Shown here: piece after piece, positions 29,149-37,343 of the stretch
Numbering within the stretch: the stretch's first letter is position 1
How the letters are laid out: each line of letters opens with the position of its first letter
NCBI RefSeq assembly: GCF_900106535.1
Contig: NZ_FNOH01000007.1
Span: forward strand, 248,001-312,000
Reading direction: 5' to 3'
Source of the DNA: Myxococcus xanthus
Lineage (GTDB): Bacteria > Myxococcota > Myxococcia > Myxococcales > Myxococcaceae
Length of the DNA: 64,000 nt
Notes under the pieces: generated by a model
Told to the model about the DNA's origin: nothing
The model's input: only the letters and a program-made list of their open reading frames with translations
The model's database searches: none
Made by a program: the position numbers and the translations under genes

Positions 29149-30201
29149 CTATGGGCGGACGAGGAGCCCCGAGGCCACCGCGCCCTCATCAGACCTCGAC
29201 CACACGAGAATCTCTTCGCCGCGCGCGTACTTCCTCACGAAAGACCGCGTGGCCACGGCCATGGACACGCCGCCGCTGGCCGCCCCAGTGTCCCCCAACG
29301 ACACCGCGGGCCAGTGACTCCGGGCCTCGGCCAAAACGGAGTCCGCGGGAAGCCGCGCGAGGAGCGTGCCCCACTCCATGGCTCGTGACTCCTCGCCATT
29401 GAGGTCACCGTACACGTCGCCAATCCGCGTCGCCTGGACCAGCGTCTCCTCCAGCACCCCCACCAACCGCAACGAGGGCGCGGCGCCGTCTCCCCCTCCG
29501 ACACGCAGCGCCTCGACGCGTGCCTCCACCCTGGCGCCGCGCCTTCGCGCCTGGGCCGGGTCCTCGACGAGCAACGCCACGGCGGCCTCTCCCGGCATGA
29601 AGCCCACGGCCCGCTCCGGCGTCTTCAGCCGCCCCTTCATGGCGAGCCATTCCAGTGCATCCAAATCACTCGTGAGGCTGTCCACGCCGACGATGAGCGC
29701 CCGCTGGACCTGGCCGGAAGCGATGGCCTCGCCTGCTTCAGCCATGGCCGCGAGCACGGACACGTGCCCACGAGCCAAGACCTTCTGAAGCCTCGGAAAG
29801 AAGGCAAGGCCGCAGCGACGGCTGACCGCCGGAAGGAGCCGCTCTTGAAGCTGCTCCACCAACAGGTCCTGCTCGGGCGCTCGAGGGCCCGAGAGGCCCA
29901 GGAAGAAGGCGGTGTCCTGCCAGAAGCGAGAATCCGCTCCCGTGAGCCCCGCATAGATGCACAGGTCCTTGATGGCCTCTTGCACGAGCAGCGCATGGAG
30001 GCCCAGCCCCACGAACCCATCCGTGAGTCCCTGGATGGGAAATCCCACCACGGACTCGACGCCGGGCTCATCTCCGGAAGAGACGACCTGCAACCTCAGT
30101 GGGACGGGCCGCGCCATTCCGCAGCGAATCGCCGCACACCCGGAGACCACGTCATGGCCCAGACAGGACACCAACCCCAATCCGGTAAGGGCCAGGGACA
30201 T
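29149..30201 (-). CDS. Thiolase-fold (beta-ketoacyl-synthase-like) protein lacking catalytic residues
   Basis: Protein of 350 residues with the fold landmarks of a beta-ketoacyl synthase: LTGLGLVSCLG at the N-terminus, ALIVGVDSL after the nucleophile helix, VGFMPGEAAVALLVED, and LGDTGAASGGVSM near the C-terminus. Aligned by eye with FabF, the nucleophile Cys is replaced by His146, the HGT histidine motif reads YGD (264-266) and the GH histidine is Asp304. It is therefore probably not an enzyme. It is the first gene of the toxin-immunity operon, 12 bases before the nuclease gene, so a chaperone or adaptor role in effector loading is likely (inference). It begins 95 bases after the AtuF-like gene on the same strand. 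Confidence 0.72.
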   Translation of the reverse strand: MSLALTGLGLVSCLGHDVVSGCAAIRCGMARPVPLRLQVVSSGDEPGVESVVGFPIQGLTDGFVGLGLHALLVQEAIKDLCIYAGLTGADSRFWQDTAFFLGLSGPRAPEQDLLVEQLQERLLPAVSRRCGLAFFPRLQKVLARGHVSVLAAMAEAGEAIASGQVQRALIVGVDSLTSDLDALEWLAMKGRLKTPERAVGFMPGEAAVALLVEDPAQARRRGARVEARVEALRVGGGDGAAPSLRLVGVLEETLVQATRIGDVYGDLNGEESRAMEWGTLLARLPADSVLAEARSHWPAVSLGDTGAASGGVSMAVATRSFVRKYARGEEILVWSRSDEGAVASGLLVRP

Positions 30202-30296
30202 GCCCGTACTCTATTCGTTGCCCGGGCAGGGCCAAGCGCCCATGCGCGGTTCCCCTGATGCCGGTCCCCTTCGTTCAAGGGAAGACATCTCTCTTC

Positions 30297-32291
30297 TCAG
30301 GCCGTCTTCTCCGCAGCCAGCGACACCAGGAGCTGCTTCGCCTTCACCTGGCTGCCCACGGACACGTTGAGCTCCGCGACGGTGCCCCTAACGTCCGCCA
30401 CCACCTGGAACTCCATCTTCATGGCCTCCAGCACCACCAGGACGTCCCCGGGCTTCACCGCCGCGCCCACCTGCGTGTCCACGCGCAGGATGCGCCCATC
30501 CATGGGCGCCGCCAGCCGTCCGCTGCCCACGCCGTCCGACTTCGACGGCGGACGGAACGTTACGTCCGTCACGGCGTGCGCGCCCGAGCCCAGGTCCAGC
30601 CACAGCGTGTCCCCGTCCCGCAGGTAGCGTGCGCGGCCCCGTGTCCCGGCGCTGGAGAAGTCGAGCACGCCCGCGGACAGCCCCAACACGGACACGTCGA
30701 ACGACGAATCCCCCACGTCCACCTCGTACCCTTCCCCGGACACGGGCTGGACGGTGACGGACGCTTCCGCGCCACGGCTCACGAGCTTCATCCGCACGGG
30801 GTGGCGGTGGGACGTGTTCCAATTCAGCAGGGACACATCCAGACCCGCCGTGTCCGCCAGCTTCAGGCCTTCGTCGTGGAAGAGCAGCGCCGCCGCCAGC
30901 GCCCGCGCCTTCGCGTCTGCCTGATACAGCCCTTCCACCTCCGACGCCGCCGCGTGCCTCGCGATGAACGCCGTGTCGTACTCCCCTGAACGGAACGCCG
31001 CGTGCTCCAGCACGTACAACAACAGGTTCTTGTTGGTGGTGACGCCGAACACCGTCAGCTCGCGCAGCGCCTCCACCAGCCGCCGGCGCGCCGTCTCCCG
31101 GTCCGGGCCGTGCGCAATCACCTTCGCCTGCATGGAGTCATAGAAGGGCGGAATCTCCTGCCCCTCCCGCACGCCGTGGTCGATGCGCACGCCCTCACGC
31201 AGCGGCAGCCTCCACGCCAGCAGCCGCCCGGCCTGGGGCGCGTAGCCCTTCGCCGGGTCCTCCGCGCAGAGGCGAACCTCGATGGCATGCCCCGACGCGG
31301 AAATCGCCTCCTGCGTCCGGGGCAGCGTCTCCCCCGCCGCCACGCGGAGCTGCCACTCCACCAAATCCAACCCGGTAATCAGCTCCGTCACCGGGTGCTC
31401 CACCTGGAGACGTGTGTTCATCTCCATGAAGTAGAAGTCACCGCTCGGAGCGAGGAGGAACTCGATGGTCCCCGCTCCCCGGTAGCCAATCGCCCGAGCC
31501 GCCGCCACCGCCACCTCACCCATGCGCGCGCGCAGCGCCGGGCTCACCGCCGGTGACGGACTCTCCTCCACGATTTTCTGGTGCCGGCGCTGCACCGAGC
31601 AGTCCCGCTCGCCCAGGTGCACCACGTTGCCGTGCGTGTCCGCGAAGACCTGGACCTCCACGTGCCGCGCGTCGATGACGGCCTTCTCCAGGATGAGCTC
31701 CCCGCTCCCGAAGGCATTCGTCGCCTCCGAGCGCGCCGCGCGCAGGGCCGCGCGAAGCTGCGATGCCTCGTGCACCAGCCGCATGCCGCGCCCGCCGCCA
31801 CCCGCCGCCGCCTTGACCATCAGCGGGAAGCCGATGCGCTCGCCCTCCACCGCCAGCGCCTCATCATCCAGGTCGGACGCCTCGTAGCCAGGAATGCAGG
31901 GCACGCCCGCCGCAATCATGCGCAGCTTCGCCTGACGCTTGTTGCCCATCAGGGTGATGGCCTCGGCCTCCGGGCCGATGAACACCAGGCCCGCGTCGCG
32001 GCAAGCGCGCGCGAAGTCCGCGTTCTCCGACAAGAAACCGTAGCCCGGGTGGATGGCCTCCGCGCCGGACGTCTTCGCCGCTTCCAGAATCTTCCCGATG
32101 ACGAGGTAGGACTCCTTCGCCGGAGACGGACCAATGGCCACCGCCTCGTCCGCCGCCAGCACGTGCGGCGCGCCGCGGTCCGCCTCGGAGAACACCGCCA
32201 CGGTGCTGTAACCCAGCCGCTGGCAGGTGCGAATCACCCGGACGGCAATCTCGCCGCGGTTCGCGATGAGGACCTTCTTGAAGCGCTCCAT
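30297..32291 (-). CDS. Acyl-CoA carboxylase alpha subunit, biotin-dependent (AtuF/MccA-like)
   Basis: Biotin carboxylase plus biotin carrier subunit of a 3-methylcrotonyl-/geranyl-CoA-type carboxylase, 664 residues, usual length. Order: biotin carboxylase N-domain (KKVLIANRGEIAVRV), ATP-grasp with the glycine loop KAAAGGGGRGMRL, C-domain with FMEMNTRLQVEHPVTE, the BT linker region (about 460-570) and the biotinyl domain with EAMKME (Lys625). The ATG at 32291 is preceded by AGAGGAG and lies 14 bases after the beta-subunit stop. It forms a complex with the AtuC-like beta subunit and needs biotin ligase from elsewhere. The context (AtuA, SDR) favours acyclic terpenoid or other long branched enoyl-CoA substrates over leucine breakdown. 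Confidence 0.9.
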   Translation of the reverse strand: MERFKKVLIANRGEIAVRVIRTCQRLGYSTVAVFSEADRGAPHVLAADEAVAIGPSPAKESYLVIGKILEAAKTSGAEAIHPGYGFLSENADFARACRDAGLVFIGPEAEAITLMGNKRQAKLRMIAAGVPCIPGYEASDLDDEALAVEGERIGFPLMVKAAAGGGGRGMRLVHEASQLRAALRAARSEATNAFGSGELILEKAVIDARHVEVQVFADTHGNVVHLGERDCSVQRRHQKIVEESPSPAVSPALRARMGEVAVAAARAIGYRGAGTIEFLLAPSGDFYFMEMNTRLQVEHPVTELITGLDLVEWQLRVAAGETLPRTQEAISASGHAIEVRLCAEDPAKGYAPQAGRLLAWRLPLREGVRIDHGVREGQEIPPFYDSMQAKVIAHGPDRETARRRLVEALRELTVFGVTTNKNLLLYVLEHAAFRSGEYDTAFIARHAAASEVEGLYQADAKARALAAALLFHDEGLKLADTAGLDVSLLNWNTSHRHPVRMKLVSRGAEASVTVQPVSGEGYEVDVGDSSFDVSVLGLSAGVLDFSSAGTRGRARYLRDGDTLWLDLGSGAHAVTDVTFRPPSKSDGVGSGRLAAPMDGRILRVDTQVGAAVKPGDVLVVLEAMKMEFQVVADVRGTVAELNVSVGSQVKAKQLLVSLAAEKTA

Positions 32292-32305
32292 CGTGTCCGC
32301 TCCTC

Positions 32306-33922
32306 TCACAGCCGCGCGACGCCGAACGTGTTGGGATGGACCTGCCGCCGCTTCGCTTCACGGCACACCGACAGCGCGAACCCGAGCACCCGCCGCGTGT
32401 CCCGCGGGTCGATGAGCCCGTCGTCGAACATCCGCGCGCTGCAGTTGAACGGATGCGACTCCTTGTCGAACTGGTCGATGATGGGCTGGCAGAACGCCTT
32501 GAGCTGCTCCTCGTCCACCACCTGCCCCTGCCGGGCCAGCTTCTCCCCGAAGACGATGGACATCACCTTCGCCGCCTGCTCGCCGCCCATGACGGCGGTG
32601 CGCGAGTTGGGCCACCCGAAGATGAAGCGCGGATGGAACGGACGGCCGCACATGCCGTAGTTGCCCGCGCCAAACGCACCGCCAATCAGCACCGTGAGCT
32701 GTGGCACCGTCGCGTTGGCCACGGCCTGAATCATCTTCGCGCCGTGCTTCACGATGCCCCCCTGCTCCGGCTGCGTGCCCACGAGGTAGCCCGTGGTGTT
32801 CTGCAGGTAGAGGATGGGCGTGTCCTTCTGGCAGCACAACTGGATGAACTGCGCCGCCTTCGTCGCGCCCTGGGGCGAAATCGGCCCGTTGTTTCCGATG
32901 ATGCCCAGCGGGTGGCCGTACAGGTTCGCCCAGCCGCAAACGGTGTGCGCGTCGTACTCGTCCTTGAAGCCGGTGAACTCCGAGCCATCCACGATGCGCG
33001 CGATGACCTCGCGGCAATCGTAGGGTTTGCGGTAGTCCACGGGCACGGCGCCGCAGAGTTCGTCGGGCGAGTACACGGGCTCGGCATAGGCGGGGCGCTC
33101 GGTGGGCGGAAGCTGCGCGTTCCACCCGAGCTTCGCCACGATTTCGCGGGCCATGCGGATGGCGTCCGCGTCGTCCTCCGCCAGGTAGTCCGCGGTGCCC
33201 GCCACCGTGGCGTGCATCTGGGCGCCGCCCAGCTCCTCATCCGTGGCGACTTCCCCCGTGGCCGCCTTGAGCAGCGGCGGGCCCGCGAGGAACACCTTCG
33301 CCTTCTTCTTCACCATCACCACGTAGTCGGACAGGCCCGGCAGGTACGCGCCGCCCGCCGTGCTGGAGCCGTGCACCACCGTCACCTGGGGGATGCCCGC
33401 CGCCGACAGCCGTGCCTGGTTGTAGAAGGTCTCCCCACCCGGGATGAAGATTTCCTGCTGGTACATCAGGTTGGCGCCGCCGCTCTCCACCAGCGACACC
33501 ATGGGCAGCTTGTTCTCCAGCGCCAATGCCTGCGCGCGCAGCGCCTTCTGCACGCCCCACGGCGACGCGGTGCCGCCCTTGATGGCGGAGTTGTTCACGA
33601 AGACGATGCACCGCACGCCGGACACGTAGCCAATGCCGATGATGCTGTTGCCGCCCGCCAGCGAGCCGTCACTGTCGTCGTGGTAGCCATAGCCACACAG
33701 CGTGGACAGCTCCAGGAAGGGCGAGCCCCGGTCGAGCAGCAGCATCAGCCGCTCCCGAGGCAGGAGCTGCCCGCGCTTGTGGAACTTCTCCTTCGCCTGG
33801 TTCTCCGTGTTGCGGACCTTCGCCTCGATGGCGCGCAACTCCGAAACGCGGGCCAGCATGTCCGCGCGGTTCACCTTGAAGGATTCGGAGCCCGGGTCGA
33901 TTCGCGAGGTGATGCGTGGCAT
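32306..33922 (-). CDS. Acyl-CoA carboxylase beta subunit, geranyl-CoA carboxylase-like (AtuC)
   Basis: Carboxyltransferase subunit of 538 residues with N and C crotonase-fold halves: VESGGANLMYQQEIF, GSSTAGGAYLPGLSDY, then GNNGPISPQGATKAAQF and GGAFGAGNYGMCGR. In place of the HFG found in methylcrotonyl-CoA carboxylases, this protein has PGG (161-163) before ETFYNQ. From memory, the Phe-to-Gly change at that point (Phe191 in MCC) separates geranyl-CoA from methylcrotonyl-CoA carboxylases, so a longer branched substrate is favoured. It lies four bases after the AtuA-like gene and 14 before the alpha subunit, in one operon. Confidence 0.88.
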   Translation of the reverse strand: MPRITSRIDPGSESFKVNRADMLARVSELRAIEAKVRNTENQAKEKFHKRGQLLPRERLMLLLDRGSPFLELSTLCGYGYHDDSDGSLAGGNSIIGIGYVSGVRCIVFVNNSAIKGGTASPWGVQKALRAQALALENKLPMVSLVESGGANLMYQQEIFIPGGETFYNQARLSAAGIPQVTVVHGSSTAGGAYLPGLSDYVVMVKKKAKVFLAGPPLLKAATGEVATDEELGGAQMHATVAGTADYLAEDDADAIRMAREIVAKLGWNAQLPPTERPAYAEPVYSPDELCGAVPVDYRKPYDCREVIARIVDGSEFTGFKDEYDAHTVCGWANLYGHPLGIIGNNGPISPQGATKAAQFIQLCCQKDTPILYLQNTTGYLVGTQPEQGGIVKHGAKMIQAVANATVPQLTVLIGGAFGAGNYGMCGRPFHPRFIFGWPNSRTAVMGGEQAAKVMSIVFGEKLARQGQVVDEEQLKAFCQPIIDQFDKESHPFNCSARMFDDGLIDPRDTRRVLGFALSVCREAKRRQVHPNTFGVARL

Positions 33923-33926
33923 CGGT

Positions 33927-35636
33927 CTACTCCTGTCCTTCGCGCAGCAGCGCCTCGGGAATGTCCATGTGCCGCGAGCGCAGCCACTCGCCCAGGGCCT
34001 TGCCCTGCGGGTCGAACCGGGTGGACGAGGAGACGCCCTCCCCCAGCAGACCCTCCACGACGAAGTTCAGCCCCCGCAGGTTGGGGAAGACGTGCCGCTC
34101 GATGCGCAGCGGCGCGGCCTCCGGGAGCAGCTCGCGCAGCTTCTCTTCCGTGAGCGCATGCGCCAGCCACCGCCAGGCCGCGTCCGTGCGCGCCCAGACG
34201 CCGATGTTCGCCGTGCCGCCCTTGTCACCACTGCGCGCGGCGACGATGCGTCCCAGCGGAACCCGGCGCGTGGGACCGCCCGGCACTGGCGGCGGCAGCG
34301 GAGGTGGCTCCACGGGCTCCAGCGAGCGCGTCTCCCCGGGAGGCGTGATGGCGGTGCACGTTCCATCCTCGAGGACGGCGACATGCTCCACGCGCCCCGC
34401 TTCGACATAGGCAGGCGTGTAGACGCCATACGGCGCGCCGTCGGAGGGCGGCGCCGTCATCGTGAAGCCCGGGTAGCTGCCCAGCGCCAGCTCCACGGCC
34501 GCGCCGCTGAAGGCCCGGCCCACCACCTTCGCGTCGGCGTCCTTCACCACCACGCGAAGGAAGGCGGCGGCCTGCTCCTCGGTGGCCGCGTCCTCGCGGT
34601 CCGTCCGCGTCAGCATCCACTGGAGTTCCTTCGGCTTGCGCGTCAGCGCCGCCTCCAGTTGCTCGCGCACCAGTCTCGCCTTCTCCTCGATGTCCAACCC
34701 CACCAGGATGAACGTCGCCTCGTTCCGGTACCCCCCCAGGTTGTTGAGGCACACCTTCATCGTGGGCGGTGGCGGCTCGCCGCGCACGCCTGAGACGCGG
34801 ACGCGGTCCTTGCCGTGTGACGCCAGGGAAATGGTGTCGAAGCGCGCCGTGGCGTCCGGGCCCGCGTACCGCGCCCCGGTGATTTCATAGACGAGCTGCG
34901 CCAGCACCGTATCCACCGTCACCGCGCCGCCCGAGCCCGCGTGCTTGGTGATGACGCTGCTGCCGTCCTCGTACAGCTCCGCCAGTGGGAAGCCGGGGCG
35001 CCGCGCGTCCAGCTCCGTGAAGAAGGAGAAGTTGCCGCCCGTGGCCTGCGTGCCGCACTCCAGGACGTGGCCGGCGACCATGGCCCCCGCCAACCGGTCC
35101 CAGTCATCCACCTTCCAGCCGAAGTGCGCCGCCGCCGGGCCCACCACCAGCGAGGCATCCGTCACCCGTCCCGTGACGACGATGTCCGCCCCCGCGCGCA
35201 GGCACGCAGCGATGCCCCACCCGCCCAGGTACGCGTTCGCGGTGAGCGGCGAGCCCAGGCCCAGCGCATCCGCCTGCGCGGAGAGGTCATCTCCCTCCAC
35301 GTGCGCCACGCGCACCTTCACGCCCAGCTTCGCGGCGACCTCGCGCAGGGCGGCGGCCAACCCCGAGGGGTTCAACCCTCCCGCGTTGGTGACGACCTTG
35401 ACCTTCTTCTCCACCACCAACGCCAGGCACTGCTCCATCTGCTTCAGGAACGTCTTGGCATAGCCGGTGGACGGGTCCTTCATCCGGTCCCGGCCCAGTA
35501 TCAGCATCGTCAGCTCGGCCAGGTAGTCGCCAGTCAGGACGTCGAGCTGGCCGCCTTCGAGCATCTCCCGGACCGCCGAGAAGCGGTCTCCATAGAAGCC
35601 CGAGGCATTGCCGACACGCAGGGGGGATGCAGGCAT
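33927..35636 (-). CDS. AtuA-like acyclic terpene utilisation protein (DUF1446)
   Basis: Protein of 569 residues of the DUF1446/AtuA family: GNASGFYGDRFSAV at the N-terminus, LTGDYLAELTMLIL, VTNAGGLNPSGLA, VEGDDL, NAYLGGWGIAACL, VVTGRVTDASLVVGPA and near the C-terminus ARSGDKGGTANIGVWAR. AtuA is required for citronellol/geraniol catabolism in Pseudomonas; its reaction is not settled. The ATG at 35636 is preceded by GGAGAG; a TTG seven codons upstream is less likely. It is the first gene of the atuA-C-F-like operon, divergent from a TetR gene with a perfect palindrome between them. Confidence 0.85.
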   Translation of the reverse strand: MPASPLRVGNASGFYGDRFSAVREMLEGGQLDVLTGDYLAELTMLILGRDRMKDPSTGYAKTFLKQMEQCLALVVEKKVKVVTNAGGLNPSGLAAALREVAAKLGVKVRVAHVEGDDLSAQADALGLGSPLTANAYLGGWGIAACLRAGADIVVTGRVTDASLVVGPAAAHFGWKVDDWDRLAGAMVAGHVLECGTQATGGNFSFFTELDARRPGFPLAELYEDGSSVITKHAGSGGAVTVDTVLAQLVYEITGARYAGPDATARFDTISLASHGKDRVRVSGVRGEPPPPTMKVCLNNLGGYRNEATFILVGLDIEEKARLVREQLEAALTRKPKELQWMLTRTDREDAATEEQAAAFLRVVVKDADAKVVGRAFSGAAVELALGSYPGFTMTAPPSDGAPYGVYTPAYVEAGRVEHVAVLEDGTCTAITPPGETRSLEPVEPPPLPPPVPGGPTRRVPLGRIVAARSGDKGGTANIGVWARTDAAWRWLAHALTEEKLRELLPEAAPLRIERHVFPNLRGLNFVVEGLLGEGVSSSTRFDPQGKALGEWLRSRHMDIPEALLREGQE

Positions 35637-35688
35637 GAGCTCTCCACTCGGCAGCAACGAAAGACGCGTGAGTCTGGGCAGGCGACTC

Positions 35689-35716
35689 TAAAAAAGCAAG
35701 CGTGCTTGCTTTTTTA
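35689..35716. promoter_or_regulatory. Perfect 28-bp palindrome, probable TetR operator
   Basis: TAAAAAAGCAAGC (35689-35701) and GCTTGCTTTTTTA (35704-35716) are perfect 13-bp arms around GT. The site lies between the divergent AtuA-like and TetR genes, 53 bases upstream of the former's start. Its AAGCAAGC-GT-GCTTGCTT core is of the kind bound by TetR regulators of acyl-CoA pathways. Binding would control both directions. Confidence 0.75.
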
Positions 35717-35740
35717 ACCCTTGGCTCGCATCCTGGCCGG

Positions 35741-36370
35741 GTGAGTGAGGCATCCGGTACGCCCGGCAGGCAGGAGCAGGAGCGCAGCCGCGTCACGCGC
35801 CAGCGTCTGATGGAGGCGGCCATTGGCGCGCTCTCCGAGCTGGGGTGGGCGGGCGCGACCATGACTGTGATTGCCGAGCGCGCGGGTGTGTCCCGGGGCG
35901 CCTGTCAGCACCACTTCCCCACCCGCGCCGACCTGGTGGCCGCCGCCGTGGAGTACGTGGGGCACCAGCAGGTGGAGGCCGTGCTCCGCAAGGCCGCCCA
36001 GTTGCCGGCCGATGCTCGCCGCACGGAGGCCATCCTCCACATGCTGGCCGGCATCTACCTCAGCCCTGTCTTCACCGCCGCGGTGCAGCTCTGGGTGGCC
36101 GCCGTGGCGGACGCGGAGCTGCGCGCGCAGTTGGCCCCGCTGGAGGCCCGCGTGGGGCGGGAGTTCCACCGGCTGACGGTGCAGTTGCTCGGCGTGGATG
36201 ACAGCGTCGCGGAGGTGCGCGAGCTGATTCAGGGCACGCTCGACCTCATCCGGGGACTCGCGCTGGCCAATCTGCTGAGAGACGACAGCGCGCGCAGGAA
36301 GAAGGTCCTCCACCGCTGGGCGCTCACCCTGGACGAGGCCCTGAGCGCCCGGCGCACCCGCAGAGGCTGA
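35741..36370 (+). CDS. TetR-family regulator of the atu-like cluster
   Basis: Protein of 209 residues from the GTG at 35741. The HTH is ATMTVIAERAGVSRGACQHHF (about residues 37-57), typical TetR, followed by PTRADLVAAAVEYVG and a helical ligand domain. A longer frame to 35702 would begin inside the 28-bp palindrome, so I prefer 35741. It is divergent from the AtuA-like gene and followed 43 bases later by the SDR gene on the same strand. By analogy with AtuR it should repress the cluster and respond to an acyl-CoA intermediate (inference). Confidence 0.82.
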   Translation: MSEASGTPGRQEQERSRVTRQRLMEAAIGALSELGWAGATMTVIAERAGVSRGACQHHFPTRADLVAAAVEYVGHQQVEAVLRKAAQLPADARRTEAILHMLAGIYLSPVFTAAVQLWVAAVADAELRAQLAPLEARVGREFHRLTVQLLGVDDSVAEVRELIQGTLDLIRGLALANLLRDDSARRKKVLHRWALTLDEALSARRTRRG

Positions 36371-36413
36371 GGACCGCAGGTTTCATGAACGACCTCCACA
36401 TCAGGAGCTGACC

Positions 36414-37292
36414 ATGGGCTACCGCTCTCTCTTCGCACCGGGCTGTTTCAGCAACCGCACCATCGTCGTCACCGGCGGCGGCAGTGGCATTGGCCGCTGC
36501 ACCGCGCACGAGCTGGCCGCGCTGGGCGCCAACGTCGTCCTGGTGGGCCGCAAGCCCGACAAGCTGGAGGCCGTCGCGCGGGAAATCCAGGAGGACGGCG
36601 GCAAGGTGTCCTTCGAGGTGCTCGACATCCGCGACGAGGAGGGCGTGAAGGCCACCGTGGCGCGCATCATCGCCGCGCACGGCCCCATCCACGGCCTGGT
36701 CAACAACGCGGGCGGGCAGTTCCCCTCGCCGCTGTCGGCCATCTCCAAGAAGGGCTTTGACGCGGTGGTGTCCACCAACCTCACCGGCGGCTTCCTGATG
36801 GCGCGGGAAGTCTATCTCCAATCCATGAGCAGCCACGGGGGCTCCATCGTCAACATGCTCGCGGACTCGTGGGGCGGCATGCCGGGCATGGGGCACTCCG
36901 GCGCGGCGCGCATGGGCATGCTCAACCTGACGCAGACGGCCGCCGTGGAGTGGGCCGCGTCTGGCGTGCGCGTGAATGCCGTGGCGCCCGGCTGGGTGGC
37001 CTCCAGCGGCATGGACAGCTACAAGGACGAGGGCGTGCGGGCGATGATTCCCCTCCTCAAGAAGGAGGTGCCGCTCCAGCGGCTCGCCACCGAATCCGAG
37101 GTGAGCGCCGCCATCGTCTTCCTGCTCACCGACGCTGCGGCCTTCATCACCGGCGACGTCATCAAGATTGATGGTGGCGCGTCGTGCAACACCAAGATTT
37201 TCCCGCTGGAGGAGACCACCGCCTCCAAGCCCTACGAGGGATTCCACCGCGCGTCGGCGCCGCGCATCCTCGGGGGTGAGTCGAAGGAGTAG
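36414..37292 (+). CDS. SDR-family enoyl-CoA reductase-like protein (PECR-like)
   Basis: Short-chain dehydrogenase of 292 residues. The Rossmann motif is VTGGGSGIG, the NAG motif is NNAGG, and GVRVNAVAPGWV follows the active site. The canonical YxxxK is replaced: the region reads GHSGAARMG, so Tyr and Lys positions hold Ser and Arg. The same HSGAARAG motif is a hallmark of peroxisomal trans-2-enoyl-CoA reductases, which supports an acyl-CoA substrate. AGGAGCTG precedes the ATG. It follows the TetR gene and likely serves the atu-like pathway (AtuB/AtuG role). Confidence 0.8.
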   Translation: MGYRSLFAPGCFSNRTIVVTGGGSGIGRCTAHELAALGANVVLVGRKPDKLEAVAREIQEDGGKVSFEVLDIRDEEGVKATVARIIAAHGPIHGLVNNAGGQFPSPLSAISKKGFDAVVSTNLTGGFLMAREVYLQSMSSHGGSIVNMLADSWGGMPGMGHSGAARMGMLNLTQTAAVEWAASGVRVNAVAPGWVASSGMDSYKDEGVRAMIPLLKKEVPLQRLATESEVSAAIVFLLTDAAAFITGDVIKIDGGASCNTKIFPLEETTASKPYEGFHRASAPRILGGESKE

Positions 37293-37300
37293 GAACGACA

Positions 37301-37333
37301 CCCCGCTTCCGCCAACGTCGCGCGGAAGCGGGG
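37301..37333. terminator. Strong hairpin between convergent SDR and lipoprotein genes
   Basis: CCCCGCTTCCGC (37301-37312) and GCGGAAGCGGGG (37322-37333) form a perfect 12-bp stem with a 9-base loop in the 51-base gap between two convergent genes. It lacks a T tract, as does the similar hairpin at 18545-18577. Confidence 0.65.
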
Positions 37334-37343
37334 CGCCGCCAGC

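Noticed and set aside
30202-30296. Co-transcription of the toxin operon with the AtuF-like gene
   Set aside because: The 95-base gap and unrelated function favour a separate promoter; a TTGGCC/TAGAGT pair near the start is suggestive but weak.
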